64,000 nt of DNA from Myxococcales bacterium (GTDB lineage Bacteria > Myxococcota > Myxococcia > Myxococcales > Myxococcaceae): assembly GCA_030681895.1 (NCBI GenBank), contig JAUXRI010000247.1, positions 62,001 through 126,000 on the forward strand. Direction: 5' to 3'. This document shows, one piece after another, positions 54,419 to 63,474 of the stretch. The translations under genes were made by a program, and so were the position numbers. The notes beneath the pieces were generated by a model that was not told where the DNA came from, did not search any database, and was given only the letters and a program-made list of their open reading frames with translations. Position 1 is the stretch's first letter, and each line of letters begins with the position of its first letter.

Positions 54419-55315
54419 ATGACTCCCTCGGAGCGGCTCACGCTGGCGTGGCGATCACTCGACGGGCTCTCGGTCGGCGATGCGTTCGGCGAGAAGTTCT
54501 TCGGGCCCGAGCAATCGGTGCTGGAGCGCATCGAGCGGCGCGAAGTTCCAACGGGCCGGTGGCCGTACACCGACGACACCGAGATGGCGCTGGGCATCGT
54601 CGAGGTGCTCGAGGCGCAGGGAACGATCGAGCAGAACGCGCTGGCAGACGTGTTCGCGCGGCGCTTCCGCCACAATCGGTATCGCGGTTACGGCGCGACG
54701 GCGCAGGGCATTCTCGAAGCGATCGGCGATCGCGTTCCGTGGAAACACGCCGCAGGTCGCGTCTTCGGCGGTGGTGGCTCGATGGGGAATGGAGGCGCGA
54801 TGCGGTCGGCTCCGGTGGGCGCGTACTTCTTCGACGATGAGCAGGCCGTCATCGAGCAGGCGCGTCGCTCGGCGCAGGTGACGCACGCGCACCCCGATGG
54901 CCAGGCCGGAGCGATCGCCGTCGCGCTCGCGTGCGCCTTCGTCACCCGAAACCCGAAGACGAAAGATGGCGACGCGATGTTGAAGTGGGTGACCGAGCGC
55001 GTGCCCGCCGGGCCGACGAGAACGGGTCTCGACCGGGCGAGGGAGCTGCCGCTCCACGGGCGCCTCTCTCTCGCCATCGCGCTGGGAACCGGTCAGCAGG
55101 TGATCTCGTCCGACACAGTGCCCTTCGCGCTGTACTGCGCAGCGCGCTGCATCGACGACTACGAGCAGGCGCTCTGGACGACAGTGACCGGCCTCGGGGA
55201 TCGCGACACGACCTGCGCGATCGTCGGCGGCATCGTCGCGATGAGCTCGAGGACGACAATTCCCACCGCCTGGCTCGACGCGCGTGAGGCCCTGAGCCGC
55301 ACCTCTGCGTGGTGA
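54419..55315 (+). CDS. ADP-ribosylglycohydrolase (DraG) family protein
   Basis: The 298-residue product has all metal-binding motifs of the family: GDAFGEKF near residue 18, TDDTEMALG near 48, GGSMGNGGAMRSAPVG near 118, HAHPDGQAG near 155 and GDRDTTCAIVGGI near 263. Family members remove ADP-ribose from proteins or other acceptors; the target is unknown. The start is ATG 54419; GTG 54404 is an in-frame alternative. It converges with the pectinacetylesterase-like gene. Confidence 0.93.
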   Translation: MTPSERLTLAWRSLDGLSVGDAFGEKFFGPEQSVLERIERREVPTGRWPYTDDTEMALGIVEVLEAQGTIEQNALADVFARRFRHNRYRGYGATAQGILEAIGDRVPWKHAAGRVFGGGGSMGNGGAMRSAPVGAYFFDDEQAVIEQARRSAQVTHAHPDGQAGAIAVALACAFVTRNPKTKDGDAMLKWVTERVPAGPTRTGLDRARELPLHGRLSLAIALGTGQQVISSDTVPFALYCAARCIDDYEQALWTTVTGLGDRDTTCAIVGGIVAMSSRTTIPTAWLDAREALSRTSAW

Positions 55316-55316
55316 G

Positions 55317-56732
55317 TCAGCGGCTGCTCTCCCAGGTCCCCATGCCGGTCGCCCACGCGTCGACCCACGCCTTGAGGGTGGTGCCGCCATCGGCGCTGGG
55401 GACCGTCGGCGTCACGCCACCATCCGAGCGAACGATCCCCGCGAACTGGAGCATCACGTGCTCCTGGCCTGCGCGGCGGAAGAACTTCGAGTTCGAGCGC
55501 GCCTCGTAGATCGGCTCCAGGGCCGCCAGCCCCGCGACGTACGACGGCGTGGGAGGCGTCGCCCAGCCCTGGGTATTGCCAGGCGAGTAGAAGAACCGGG
55601 TGATCACCTGATCCTCCGAGTACGCGAGCAGGCCCACGCGTGACGTCGGAGCGGCATCGATCTGGTGCGCGACGATCTGCGGCAACCCACCGTCGCACGT
55701 CGTGCACGCAGCCGGCACCTGCAGGTTCCACTCTCGCCGGAAGGTGTCGAAGTACGGAGAGGTCAGCATGGGCGCCGAGTCAGCGAGCAGATGCACCTGC
55801 GCCTCGGGGAAGGCTGCCTTGACGCGGTGCAGGTTGAGCTGGGCGCCGTAGCCTCCGCCGCTCACGCCCGTGAGCCAGACCACGTTCACCATCGGGTGCC
55901 GAGCACGCAGCCACGCGAGGTACGCGTCCATGTTGGCGGCGCCGGCGAAGTGATGCGTCCTCGCGACGGGAGGATCGAAGAGTCCACCCTTGGTGAAGTA
56001 CGTGCGCGTGGAAGCGCCCGCGTGGAGATCGCCGGTGCAGTACGGAATGAACGCGAAGCTCGCCGACGCCATCGGGTTCTCCGCCCGCCGCGCGAACAAG
56101 ATGGAGTCGCGAATCTGACCGACCTCGGCAGGGAATGCGCCACCACCGTCAGCGGGGAACGGATCCGGGTGGGTCACGTAGACCGCGGTGGGCTGCGTGC
56201 CTCCGGCAATGTCGGCGAGACAGAACGAGTCCACGCCGTAGTTGCAGACCGGGCCCCAGCGATAGACCGAGGGCCGGCACATGCCGTTGTTCCAACACGC
56301 GCCGCCGCCCTGAACGAAGAGCAGGAGTTCGTTGCTGGCGCCGGTGCTGTAGCCGATGCCTGCCGACGCACCCGTGGCGCACTGAGTGCCGCTGACGGGG
56401 TGATACGTCCACGAGGCCGCGGTCGGTGAGCCGGCTGAGCCTCCCGCTGCCGAGCCTCCCGCTGCCGAGCCGCCCGCTGCCGAGCCGCCCGCCGCTGAGC
56501 CTCCCGCCGCTGAACCTCCCGCTGCTGAACCTCCCGCTGCCGAGCCTCCCGCCGCCGAGCCTCCCGCTGCTGACCCGCCCGCCGCTGAACCGCCCGCCGC
56601 TGAACCGCCCGCTGCCGAGCCTCCTGCTGCCGAGCCTCCTGCGCCCCCTCCTCCTGCACCGCCCCCCGTGGGACCGGGGGTCCCGCCACAGCCGACGAGG
56701 GTGACGACGAGCAGCCGAGTGAGAATTCGCAT
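55317..56732 (-). CDS. pectinacetylesterase/Notum-like lipoprotein with GGSAA linker
   Basis: The product has 471 residues. The lipobox LVGC (Cys about 15) is followed by a linker of some 70 residues made almost wholly of GGSAA units. The esterase domain (about 105-471) has NELLLFVQGGGACW near 130, FIPYCTGDLHAG, the Ser in TGVSGGGYGAQ near 300 and LLADSAPML. The family removes acyl groups from polysaccharides or lipids. The start ATG 56732 is chosen because the lipoprotein signal begins there; 14 extra upstream codons are possible but disrupt it. Confidence 0.88.
   Translation of the reverse strand: MRILTRLLVVTLVGCGGTPGPTGGGAGGGGAGGSAAGGSAAGGSAAGGSAAGGSAAGGSAAGGSAAGGSAAGGSAAGGSAAGGSAAGGSAAGGSAAGGSAGSPTAASWTYHPVSGTQCATGASAGIGYSTGASNELLLFVQGGGACWNNGMCRPSVYRWGPVCNYGVDSFCLADIAGGTQPTAVYVTHPDPFPADGGGAFPAEVGQIRDSILFARRAENPMASASFAFIPYCTGDLHAGASTRTYFTKGGLFDPPVARTHHFAGAANMDAYLAWLRARHPMVNVVWLTGVSGGGYGAQLNLHRVKAAFPEAQVHLLADSAPMLTSPYFDTFRREWNLQVPAACTTCDGGLPQIVAHQIDAAPTSRVGLLAYSEDQVITRFFYSPGNTQGWATPPTPSYVAGLAALEPIYEARSNSKFFRRAGQEHVMLQFAGIVRSDGGVTPTVPSADGGTTLKAWVDAWATGMGTWESSR
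56434..56645. repeat. 15-bp tandem repeat encoding GGSAA, about 13-14 copies
   Basis: The plus strand shows repeated 15-base units of the type GCCTCCCGCTGCCGA with scattered third-position changes. On the minus strand they encode Gly-Gly-Ser-Ala-Ala within the linker of the pectinacetylesterase-like lipoprotein. The unit keeps the frame, so gain or loss of units would change only linker length. Confidence 0.9.
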
Positions 56733-56846
56733 TGAGGGAACTCTGACACGCTGCTCTCGAAAAACAGAAAACACGCCTCACAACGCGCTGAAGTTGCAGC
56801 GAAGCACTCGGTATTCGCCGAACTTCACGCTACAACCCACCCCGTC

Positions 56847-58784
56847 ATGCGCGTCGGCGACTGCCCCAGCTGTCGAGCCCCGGTCGAGTTCAAGCCCGGA
56901 GCCGGCAAGATCAAGGTGTGCGAGTACTGCCACACGGTCGTGTTGCGCGGTGAGTTCAAGCTCGAGACCCTGGGCAAGGTCGCCGATCTCGTCGACACCC
57001 AATCGCCGCTGAAGCTGATGCTCTCGGGCCAGTACTCCGGGAACACCTTCACGATCATCGGGCGCATTCAGAAGAGCCACGGCACCGGAACGTGGGACGA
57101 GTGGTGTCTGTCCTTCGACGACGGTCGCACCGCGTGGTTGTCCGAGTCCGAGGGCGAGTGGAACCTGATGTTCCCGCTCGAAGGCATCGGAGCTCCCGCC
57201 GCTGATCAGCTGCGGCCGCTGAGCAGCTTCTCGCTGCGCGATCGCACCTTCGTCGTCGAAGAGGTCGGCACCGCGCACACGGTCACCGCCGAGGGCCAGC
57301 TCCCCGACTTCAACCGCGAGCACGTCTACGCCGACGCGACGGGCCCCAAAGGCGCGTTCTGCTCGCTCGACTACGCGGACGGTGGCTCAGGCGAAGCGTT
57401 CGTCGGCGCACGGGTGACGATCGCGCAGCTCGGCTTCGACAGGGGAGAGCTCGCTCCGACGCCGAAGAAAGATGCGCTCAAGCAGGCGCGCTGCACGAAC
57501 TGCAACGGCAACCTCGACCTCAAAGCGCCTGACGCCGTGAAGCGCGTGGCGTGCCCGTACTGTGGCGCCCTGCTCGATGCCTCGAACGGTGAGCTCGCCT
57601 TCCTTCAGCTGCTCGAGAAGCCGCCGTACGAGCCCATTCTTCCGCTCGGCAGCGAGGGCACGCTCCACAAGACGCAGTGGACGGTGCTCGCCTTCCTGAT
57701 CCGCAGCACCAACGTCGAGGGCACGCGCTACCCGTGGGAAGAGTACCTGCTGTGGAACCAGCAGGCGGGGTTCCGCTGGCTGATGAACTCCAACGGCCAC
57801 TGGACCTTCCTCACCCCCATCGCCGCTGGAGACGTCGGACTCGCCGTCCGCAAAGCCACGTGGAACGGCAAGGGCTTCAAGGCCTACCAGTCGGTCTTCG
57901 CGACGACCGACTACGTCGCGGGCGAGTGCTACTGGCAGGTGAACGTCGGCGAGATGGCGCGGGGCTCGGAGTACGTCGAGCCGCCCGAGAGCATCAACAG
58001 CGACGAGACCGACACCGAGGTCACCTTCACGCACGGCGTGATGATGACGGCCGACGAGGTGAAAGCGGCGTTCAAGCTCAAGGCGCCGATGCCGGTCGCG
58101 CAGGGCCTCGCGCCGGCGCAGCTCAACCCGCACAAGACGAAGCTCGGGTCCCAGTTCACCTGGGCCGGCATCTGGAGCGTCATCTTCATCGCGCTCCTCG
58201 TCGGTTTCTCCGCGCTCGGCGACACGCGCCAGTTCATGCGCTCCACCTTCACGGTTCCGCCCGGCGTCAAAGGCGGCACTCCCGAGGCGCAGCAGTTCAC
58301 CGAGCCCTTCACCATCGACAAGAAGGTGCCGCTCGAGGTCGAGCTCGACGTGCCGGGCCTGTCGAACGAGTGGCTCGCGGTGCAGTTCGATCTCGTGAAC
58401 GAAGACACCGGCGAGGTCGTCTCGGTCAGCCCCGAGGCCAGCTACTACGCGGGCGTCGACGACGGTGAGAGCTGGAGCGAAGGCAGCCGCAACCAGACCA
58501 AGCAGACCGCCGAGGTCGACCCAGGCAAGTACGTGCTGCGCGCCACGCCTGGCTTCGAAGCGCCCAGCTCGGTGCCACGCGACTACACGGTGACGGTGAA
58601 GGGCGACTCGGGCGTCGGCCTCTGCTGCCCGTTCTTCGTCTTCCTCATGCTCTTCGCAGGCCCGCTCTTCAGTGCCTGGCGCAGCTCGAGCTTCGAGACC
58701 CGCCGCTGGAATGACGCCGTCTTCCAGTCATCACCCGGTGTCAGCACCTTCCCCTACGCGAAGCAGGAAGAGGACGACGAATGA
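56847..58784 (+). CDS. DUF4178 protein with two zinc ribbons and membrane helices
   Basis: The product has 645 residues. A zinc ribbon (CPSC...CEYC, about 6-29) precedes a first DUF4178 domain (about 55-190). A second ribbon (CTNC...CPYC, about 213-235) precedes a second DUF4178 domain (about 260-400), with VEGTRYPWEEYLLWN and YWQVNVGEM. Then come a helix (WSVIFIALLVGFSAL), a beta-sandwich with Asp/Ser-rich strands (EVSVSPEASYY-like) and a final helix (GLCCPFFVFLMLFAGPLF). DUF4178 has no known activity. It is the first gene of a coupled cassette with the microprotein and the DUF350 gene. Confidence 0.85.
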   Translation: MRVGDCPSCRAPVEFKPGAGKIKVCEYCHTVVLRGEFKLETLGKVADLVDTQSPLKLMLSGQYSGNTFTIIGRIQKSHGTGTWDEWCLSFDDGRTAWLSESEGEWNLMFPLEGIGAPAADQLRPLSSFSLRDRTFVVEEVGTAHTVTAEGQLPDFNREHVYADATGPKGAFCSLDYADGGSGEAFVGARVTIAQLGFDRGELAPTPKKDALKQARCTNCNGNLDLKAPDAVKRVACPYCGALLDASNGELAFLQLLEKPPYEPILPLGSEGTLHKTQWTVLAFLIRSTNVEGTRYPWEEYLLWNQQAGFRWLMNSNGHWTFLTPIAAGDVGLAVRKATWNGKGFKAYQSVFATTDYVAGECYWQVNVGEMARGSEYVEPPESINSDETDTEVTFTHGVMMTADEVKAAFKLKAPMPVAQGLAPAQLNPHKTKLGSQFTWAGIWSVIFIALLVGFSALGDTRQFMRSTFTVPPGVKGGTPEAQQFTEPFTIDKKVPLEVELDVPGLSNEWLAVQFDLVNEDTGEVVSVSPEASYYAGVDDGESWSEGSRNQTKQTAEVDPGKYVLRATPGFEAPSSVPRDYTVTVKGDSGVGLCCPFFVFLMLFAGPLFSAWRSSSFETRRWNDAVFQSSPGVSTFPYAKQEEDDE

Positions 58785-58942
58785 AATGGTTCGGAGGCAT
58801 CGTGGTTGGGGCGTGGGCCCTGTTGCACGGCGCGGGGCTCGATCGAATGCCTGACGAGGACCGCGGCGATCTGCCAGCAGACGTGCGGCGCGCGCCGGGC
58901 GGCATCTTGATGTGGCACAGCGGTTTCATGGGAGGGAAGTGA
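58781..58942 (+). CDS. 53-residue microprotein between DUF4178 and DUF350 genes
   Basis: The start ATG overlaps the DUF4178 stop as ATGA, and its own stop overlaps the DUF350 start as TGATG. The product has a hydrophobic N-terminus (WFGGIVVGAWALLHG), a charged middle (DRMPDEDRGDLPADVRR) and a Gly/Trp/His-rich end (GGILMWHSGFMGGK). The double overlap and the compact layout argue that it is a real gene, probably a membrane-associated partner of its neighbours. I recognise no family. Confidence 0.75.
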   Translation: MKWFGGIVVGAWALLHGAGLDRMPDEDRGDLPADVRRAPGGILMWHSGFMGGK

Positions 58943-59163
58943 TGGATATGGACGCGATCGTCAAACCGCTGGTGCTGGCCGTCGTCTTCTCGGTCATCGG
59001 CATGCTCGTGTTCGTCGCGGGCTTCTTCGTGATTCGCAAGATGCTGCCGTTCGACGTGCACAAGGAGCTCGAGGTCGACCAGAACACCGCCGTCGGCATC
59101 GTCGTCGCCTCGTTCATTCTGGGGCTGGCGTTCATCGTCGGCATGGCCATTCACGGCGGCTGA
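58942..59163 (+). CDS. DUF350 (YjfL-like) membrane protein
   Basis: The 73-residue product has two transmembrane helices (VLAVVFSVIGMLVFVAGFF and VGIVVASFILGLAFIVGMAI). Between them is the charged loop RKMLPFDVHKELEVDQNTA, in which the family's conserved F-x-x-x-K-E-L-x-x-x-x-N-T pattern is clear. GGAGG lies seven bases before the ATG. DUF350/YjfL is found near polyamine- and glutathionylspermidine-type genes in other bacteria; its function is unknown. No such gene is in this window. Confidence 0.88.
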   Translation: MDMDAIVKPLVLAVVFSVIGMLVFVAGFFVIRKMLPFDVHKELEVDQNTAVGIVVASFILGLAFIVGMAIHGG

Positions 59164-59188
59164 GTGCAACTCCGGGGGTGACCGCGGG

Positions 59189-60238
59189 TTGAGCTCTCAG
59201 GTGATCGGTCGGCTCGCGCTCCTGCTACCGGTGGTGCTCGCGTTCCCCGCGAGCGCGCACGATCTCGGCGTCGATCTCACCTTCAACGGTACGACCGCCA
59301 GCGCGACCAACCCGCGGTCGGGGTCCGCAGGGTTCGGGCTGTCGGGAAGCTACGACTTCAACGATCAGTGGAGCGCCTTTTTCACCGCCAGCTACGTGCG
59401 CGACTTCGCGACCCGCACGACTGACTCGTACAGCCCCGGCTCGAACATCTTCCTCTTCAGCGCCGGCGCGATGTTCGTGGTGAACGACCACGTGATGCTG
59501 ATGGGCGCCGTCAACGGCTCTCCGCCCTCACTCCAGAAGAACGCCGCGCAGCTCCCTCTCACAGATGGAACACGAACGATCGTGCTCGACGGCGTGCTGG
59601 AGAGCACCAATGCCAGCCTCGGCGGCACGCTCCTCGGCTCCTACGCCACCAACGGGCTGTCGCGGTGGGAGCACACCATCGACGTGAGCGCGAACGTGAC
59701 GGGCTTGAGCTCGTTTCAGAACCTGCAGCTGGGCCGAATCGCCGAGGCGATCGCGCGCAACAACTGCCCTCCAGGTGACGACCAGCGTGCGTGTCGGCTC
59801 GTCGTTGGAACGAACACTCCGCTCGTTCAAGTGCGACTCGGCGCGACGTACACGGCCACGCTGTTCTCGAAGCTCGATCTGATGCTCGACGGCGCCGCGT
59901 TCCTCTACGACAAAGACCCGGCGGCGGTCGGTCTCTTCTCGACGCAGCAGGGTCGACTGGCGATGGACCTCGGCAGCCCGACCGCGCCGTGGGTCGCCAC
60001 CGCGCGGCTCACGGGCCTGTACCGATTCTCGAAGGTGAACCTTCGGCTGGGCTATCAGTTCGGCCTCTACAGCGCCGACTTCGGAGCCAACCACCTGGTG
60101 CGCGCGAGCGTGACCTGGAAGGTCTCGTCGTCGTTTCGCCTCACCCTCTCGGCGCTGCTCCAGACCGACGTCGATTCCAGTGGGCCCATCAACCGCGGCG
60201 GCACGGTGTCGACCGGGGCCCTCTTTCTCTTCCCCTGA
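59189..60238 (+). CDS. outer-membrane barrel protein following the DUF350 gene
   Basis: The 349-residue product has a signal peptide (LALLLPVVLAFPASA) and strand after strand of barrel type: GFGLSGSYDFNDQWSAFFTA, FLFSAGAMFVVNDHVMLMGA, KLDLMLDGAAFLYD, VNLRLGYQFGLYSADF and SFRLTLSALLQT, ending in TGALFLFP. It is read from TTG 59189, 25 bases after the DUF350 stop, which probably puts it on the same transcript. No family is recognised. A Cys pair near residue 195 (CPPGDDQRAC) sits in a predicted surface loop. Confidence 0.75.
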   Translation: MSSQVIGRLALLLPVVLAFPASAHDLGVDLTFNGTTASATNPRSGSAGFGLSGSYDFNDQWSAFFTASYVRDFATRTTDSYSPGSNIFLFSAGAMFVVNDHVMLMGAVNGSPPSLQKNAAQLPLTDGTRTIVLDGVLESTNASLGGTLLGSYATNGLSRWEHTIDVSANVTGLSSFQNLQLGRIAEAIARNNCPPGDDQRACRLVVGTNTPLVQVRLGATYTATLFSKLDLMLDGAAFLYDKDPAAVGLFSTQQGRLAMDLGSPTAPWVATARLTGLYRFSKVNLRLGYQFGLYSADFGANHLVRASVTWKVSSSFRLTLSALLQTDVDSSGPINRGGTVSTGALFLFP

Positions 60239-60322
60239 ACCCTCACGCATTCTTGCAGGGCAGTGGCCGACGCGAGACGATGGGAGTCCTGCGCCGTACG
60301 CGCGATTCCCGGGAGCTTCACC

Positions 60323-63028
60323 GTGACTGTTCGATTCCGTTCGTTCTCCACCCTTGCGGTGGCTGTGGTGTTCTCCGCGAGCCTGTGGGGCTGCACCTGC
60401 GGCACCGGGGTCAACGTCGGAGGAAAGGACGCCGGCTCGGACTCGGGCATCAACCTCACGGGTGGCGGCTCGTCGGGCGTCGGCGGAGGCAACGGCGGCG
60501 CGACGGCTGGCGGCTCGGCAGGTGGTGGTTCGACCGCTGGCGGCACGGGCGGCGGAACCGGCGACCTCGACGGCGGCGCCGATGGCGGGTCGACGCAGCT
60601 GTGCTCCCTCGTCTCGTGCGCGTCGGCGATGGCGACGTGTGGACCGGTCGGGGACGGCTGCGGCGGCTACCTCGACTGCGGGACCTGCACCGCGCCCCAG
60701 ACGTGCGGCGGCGGCGGAGTGCCCTCGCAGTGCGGTGGCTCGATGGGCTGTACGCCGCGCACGTGCCTGAGTCAGAACGCGAACTGCGGGCCGGTCGGTG
60801 ACGGCTGCGGCTCGATCCTCAACTGCGGCATGTGCTCGGGCGTCGGTGAGACGTGCGGCGGTGGCGGCATGCCGAACCGCTGCGGCACCAGCGGCTCCGG
60901 CCTCGTCGATGGCGGCTGCGCGCCGCTCACGGCCTGCCCGATGGGGCTCAACTGTGGACCGATCGCCGACGGCTGTGGCGGCACCATCTCGTGCGGCACC
61001 TGCAGCGTGATGGGCCAGTCGTGCGGCGGCGGCGGCATGGCGAACGTCTGCGGCGCGTCGAACTCGTGCGTGGCTCGCACCTGCGCGCAGGCGCAGGCGA
61101 CGTGCGGCCGGGTCGGCGATGGCTGCGGCGCCCTCACGATGGACTGCGGCACCTGCGACATCGACGCCGGCATCATCTGCGGCGGTGGCGGCGTTCCCAA
61201 CGCGTGCGGCACCAACATTCCCGACGCTGGCTCGTGCACCGGCCTGTGCCCGCAGCAGAACCTCTGCGACGCCGGGGTGAACACGGTGACGGGCACCATC
61301 GTCGCGCCGACCAACGCGGCGGCCGGCTACGGCAACCCTGACCCGATTCCAGGAGCCCTCGTCTACGTGCCCAACGCCGCCGTGCAGCCGATTCCGCAGG
61401 GCGCGTCGTGCACCGGGTGTTCGGGCCAGGCCTCGGGCAGCCCGCTCGTCACCACCACCACGGCCACGAACGGCACCTTCACGCTGAGCAATGTGCCCTG
61501 CGGTACCAACATTCCCCTCGTGGTGCAGCTCGGGAAGTGGCGGCGGCAGATCACGATTCCCAGCGTCGCGTGCTGTGGCAACACCGCCCTTCCGCCTGAC
61601 TCGACGCGGCTGCCGCGCACCCAGGCCGAAGGCAACCTGCCGCTCATCGCGATGGTGACGGGCAGCGCCGACCCGATGGAGTGCATCCTTCCGAAGGTCG
61701 GCTTCGCCGCGAGCGAGTTCACCGCGCCGACCGGCACCGGCCGCGTTCGCATGTTCCGCGACAACGGCACGTCGTTCCCCGCTGGTGGCGCGGCGACGGC
61801 GCTCTTCGGCAACTCGACCGAGCTGATGAAGTACGACCTGGTCATCGTCGACTGCGTCGGCTCGCCTGCGCGTCGCACCGCCACCGAGCTGACCAACATT
61901 CGCAACTACCTGAACAGCGGCGGCCGCATCTACCTGAGCCACTACGGCTACGTGTGGATGGACACGAACACCCCGTTCGACACCGTCGCGACCTGGGCGG
62001 GCAACCAGGGCGACCCGAGCCCGAACACCCAGAGCGCGTGGATCGACACGACCTTCCCCAAGGGCGCCACGTTCGCGCAGTGGCTGCTCAACAACGGAGG
62101 CTCGACGACGCTCGGGCGCGTGTCGGTGCAGCAGACGCGGCGAGACACGAACGGGCTCCCCGTCGGCTCACCTGCGCAGCGGTGGATTCGTTCGGACTCT
62201 CCGGGCGGCATGACGGGCGCCGGAGCCATTCCCTTCCAGTTCACCTTCAACACCCCCGTCGGGGTGCCCGTCGGCCAGCAGTGCGGCCGCGTGTTGTTCT
62301 CCGACTTCCACGTCGCGACGGGCGGCGCGGGCGTTGGCACGTTCCCCGGCACCTGCGGCACGGCCTCGCCGATGTCGGCACAGGAGAAGGTGCTCGAGTT
62401 CATGATCTTCGATCTCACCTCGTGCATTCAGCCCGACAACGGCCAGCCCACGTGCTCGCCGCGCTCCTGCATGCAGCAGGGCTTCAACTGCGGTCAGCAG
62501 GGCGATGGGTGTGGCGGCGTCGTCGATTGCGGCCCGTGCCCGATGGGTCAGTTCTGCGGAGGCTCCGGCCAACCCGGCGTCTGTGGCGGCTCGTCGTGCA
62601 CGCCGCGCACGTGCCTGCAGCAGAACCTCGAGTGCGGTCAGGCCGGCGATGGCTGCGGTGGCACCTTGAACTGCGGCATGTGCCCGATGGGTCAGGTCTG
62701 CGGAGCCGCCGGGCCGGGACGCTGCGGCTCGGGTGGCTGCACGCCGCAGTCGTGTCAGACGCAGGGCCTGTCGTGCGGCCCCGCCGGCGATGGCTGCGGG
62801 AACCTGCAGATGTGCGGCGCCTGCACGGCACCAGACACGTGCGGCGGTGGTGGAACGCCGGGCGTGTGTGGACGCACGTCATGCCAGCCACGCACGTGCA
62901 CGCAGGCGAACGCAGCGTGTGGGCTCATCGCCGATGGGTGTGGTGGCACGGTGAGCTGTGGGCCGTGCGCAGCGCCGTTGACCTGCGGCGGTGGCGGCAT
63001 TCCGAACCAGTGCGGCGGCATCATGTGA
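60323..63028 (+). CDS. lipoprotein with eight Cys-rich repeats flanking a ThuA-like domain
   Basis: The product has 901 residues. The start is GTG 60323, seven bases after GGGAG, and leads into a signal ending SLWGC. Four Cys-rich units of about 47 residues (for example CTPRTCLSQNANCGPVGDG, then CGxC and CGGGGxPxxCG) come first. A middle part (about 315-700) has a carboxypeptidase-regulatory-like fold and a GATase/ThuA-like section (KYDLVIVDCVGSPARR, YLNSGGRIYLSHYGYVWM). Four more Cys-rich units close the protein. The repeats share C-x4-C-x6-C-x5-DGCG. It is probably a large disulfide-rich surface protein; no catalytic residue is certain. Confidence 0.8.
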   Translation: MTVRFRSFSTLAVAVVFSASLWGCTCGTGVNVGGKDAGSDSGINLTGGGSSGVGGGNGGATAGGSAGGGSTAGGTGGGTGDLDGGADGGSTQLCSLVSCASAMATCGPVGDGCGGYLDCGTCTAPQTCGGGGVPSQCGGSMGCTPRTCLSQNANCGPVGDGCGSILNCGMCSGVGETCGGGGMPNRCGTSGSGLVDGGCAPLTACPMGLNCGPIADGCGGTISCGTCSVMGQSCGGGGMANVCGASNSCVARTCAQAQATCGRVGDGCGALTMDCGTCDIDAGIICGGGGVPNACGTNIPDAGSCTGLCPQQNLCDAGVNTVTGTIVAPTNAAAGYGNPDPIPGALVYVPNAAVQPIPQGASCTGCSGQASGSPLVTTTTATNGTFTLSNVPCGTNIPLVVQLGKWRRQITIPSVACCGNTALPPDSTRLPRTQAEGNLPLIAMVTGSADPMECILPKVGFAASEFTAPTGTGRVRMFRDNGTSFPAGGAATALFGNSTELMKYDLVIVDCVGSPARRTATELTNIRNYLNSGGRIYLSHYGYVWMDTNTPFDTVATWAGNQGDPSPNTQSAWIDTTFPKGATFAQWLLNNGGSTTLGRVSVQQTRRDTNGLPVGSPAQRWIRSDSPGGMTGAGAIPFQFTFNTPVGVPVGQQCGRVLFSDFHVATGGAGVGTFPGTCGTASPMSAQEKVLEFMIFDLTSCIQPDNGQPTCSPRSCMQQGFNCGQQGDGCGGVVDCGPCPMGQFCGGSGQPGVCGGSSCTPRTCLQQNLECGQAGDGCGGTLNCGMCPMGQVCGAAGPGRCGSGGCTPQSCQTQGLSCGPAGDGCGNLQMCGACTAPDTCGGGGTPGVCGRTSCQPRTCTQANAACGLIADGCGGTVSCGPCAAPLTCGGGGIPNQCGGIM

Positions 63029-63167
63029 TCAGGAGCGCAGCGGCCGTTGAGTCGTCGCTGCGCCCCTCATTCAACGCTTTTCGCCATCCCTCTTCACCGG
63101 CATCGGCCCGGTGTCACGGCCGAGCGTGATTTCTGCGCGGCTCGACACGCTCGCGGGTCAAGCACCT

Positions 63168-63431
63168 GTGCGTGCCATCTACTTCGCGATCGTCATCGTC
63201 GTCCTCGGCGCCTGCAAGTCGGCCCGGCCCACCTCGGCTGGGCCGGACAGCTGCGAGAACTTCGTGACGAAGCTCGACCAGTGCGACCCGACGGCACCCG
63301 ATATGCCCCTGGTCGTGCGAACCGCGTTGCGCGCCGGGTGCCCTGAACAGTCTCGGCAGTGCGCGCGCATCGACACCAGCACCGACGGCGGCTGCAACGC
63401 GTTCATGGGCTGCCTGTACGACGGCGAGTGA
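63168..63431 (+). CDS. small Cys-containing lipoprotein
   Basis: The 87-residue product starts at GTG 63168 with the signal RAIYFAIVIVVLGAC (Cys about 16). The mature part has six Cys in a spaced set (SCENF, QCDPT, GCPEQ, QCARI, GCNAFMGC), likely disulfide-bonded. The frame is open further upstream, but the signal peptide fixes the start. No family is recognised. It converges with the cytochrome-like gene. Confidence 0.65.
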   Translation: MRAIYFAIVIVVLGACKSARPTSAGPDSCENFVTKLDQCDPTAPDMPLVVRTALRAGCPEQSRQCARIDTSTDGGCNAFMGCLYDGE

Positions 63432-63474
63432 CCTCTCGCCCTGGGCCTCGGGCAGGACGGCCTCAACCCGCGAT

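Noticed and set aside
56434-56645. Repeat tract considered as a regulatory satellite
   Set aside because: It keeps codon phase throughout and lies inside a clear lipoprotein gene.
59528-61942. 804-codon open frame on the minus strand
   Set aside because: It spans two well-supported plus-strand genes, is built of Ala/Arg/Gly/His and shows no family motif; it is a GC-rich shadow.
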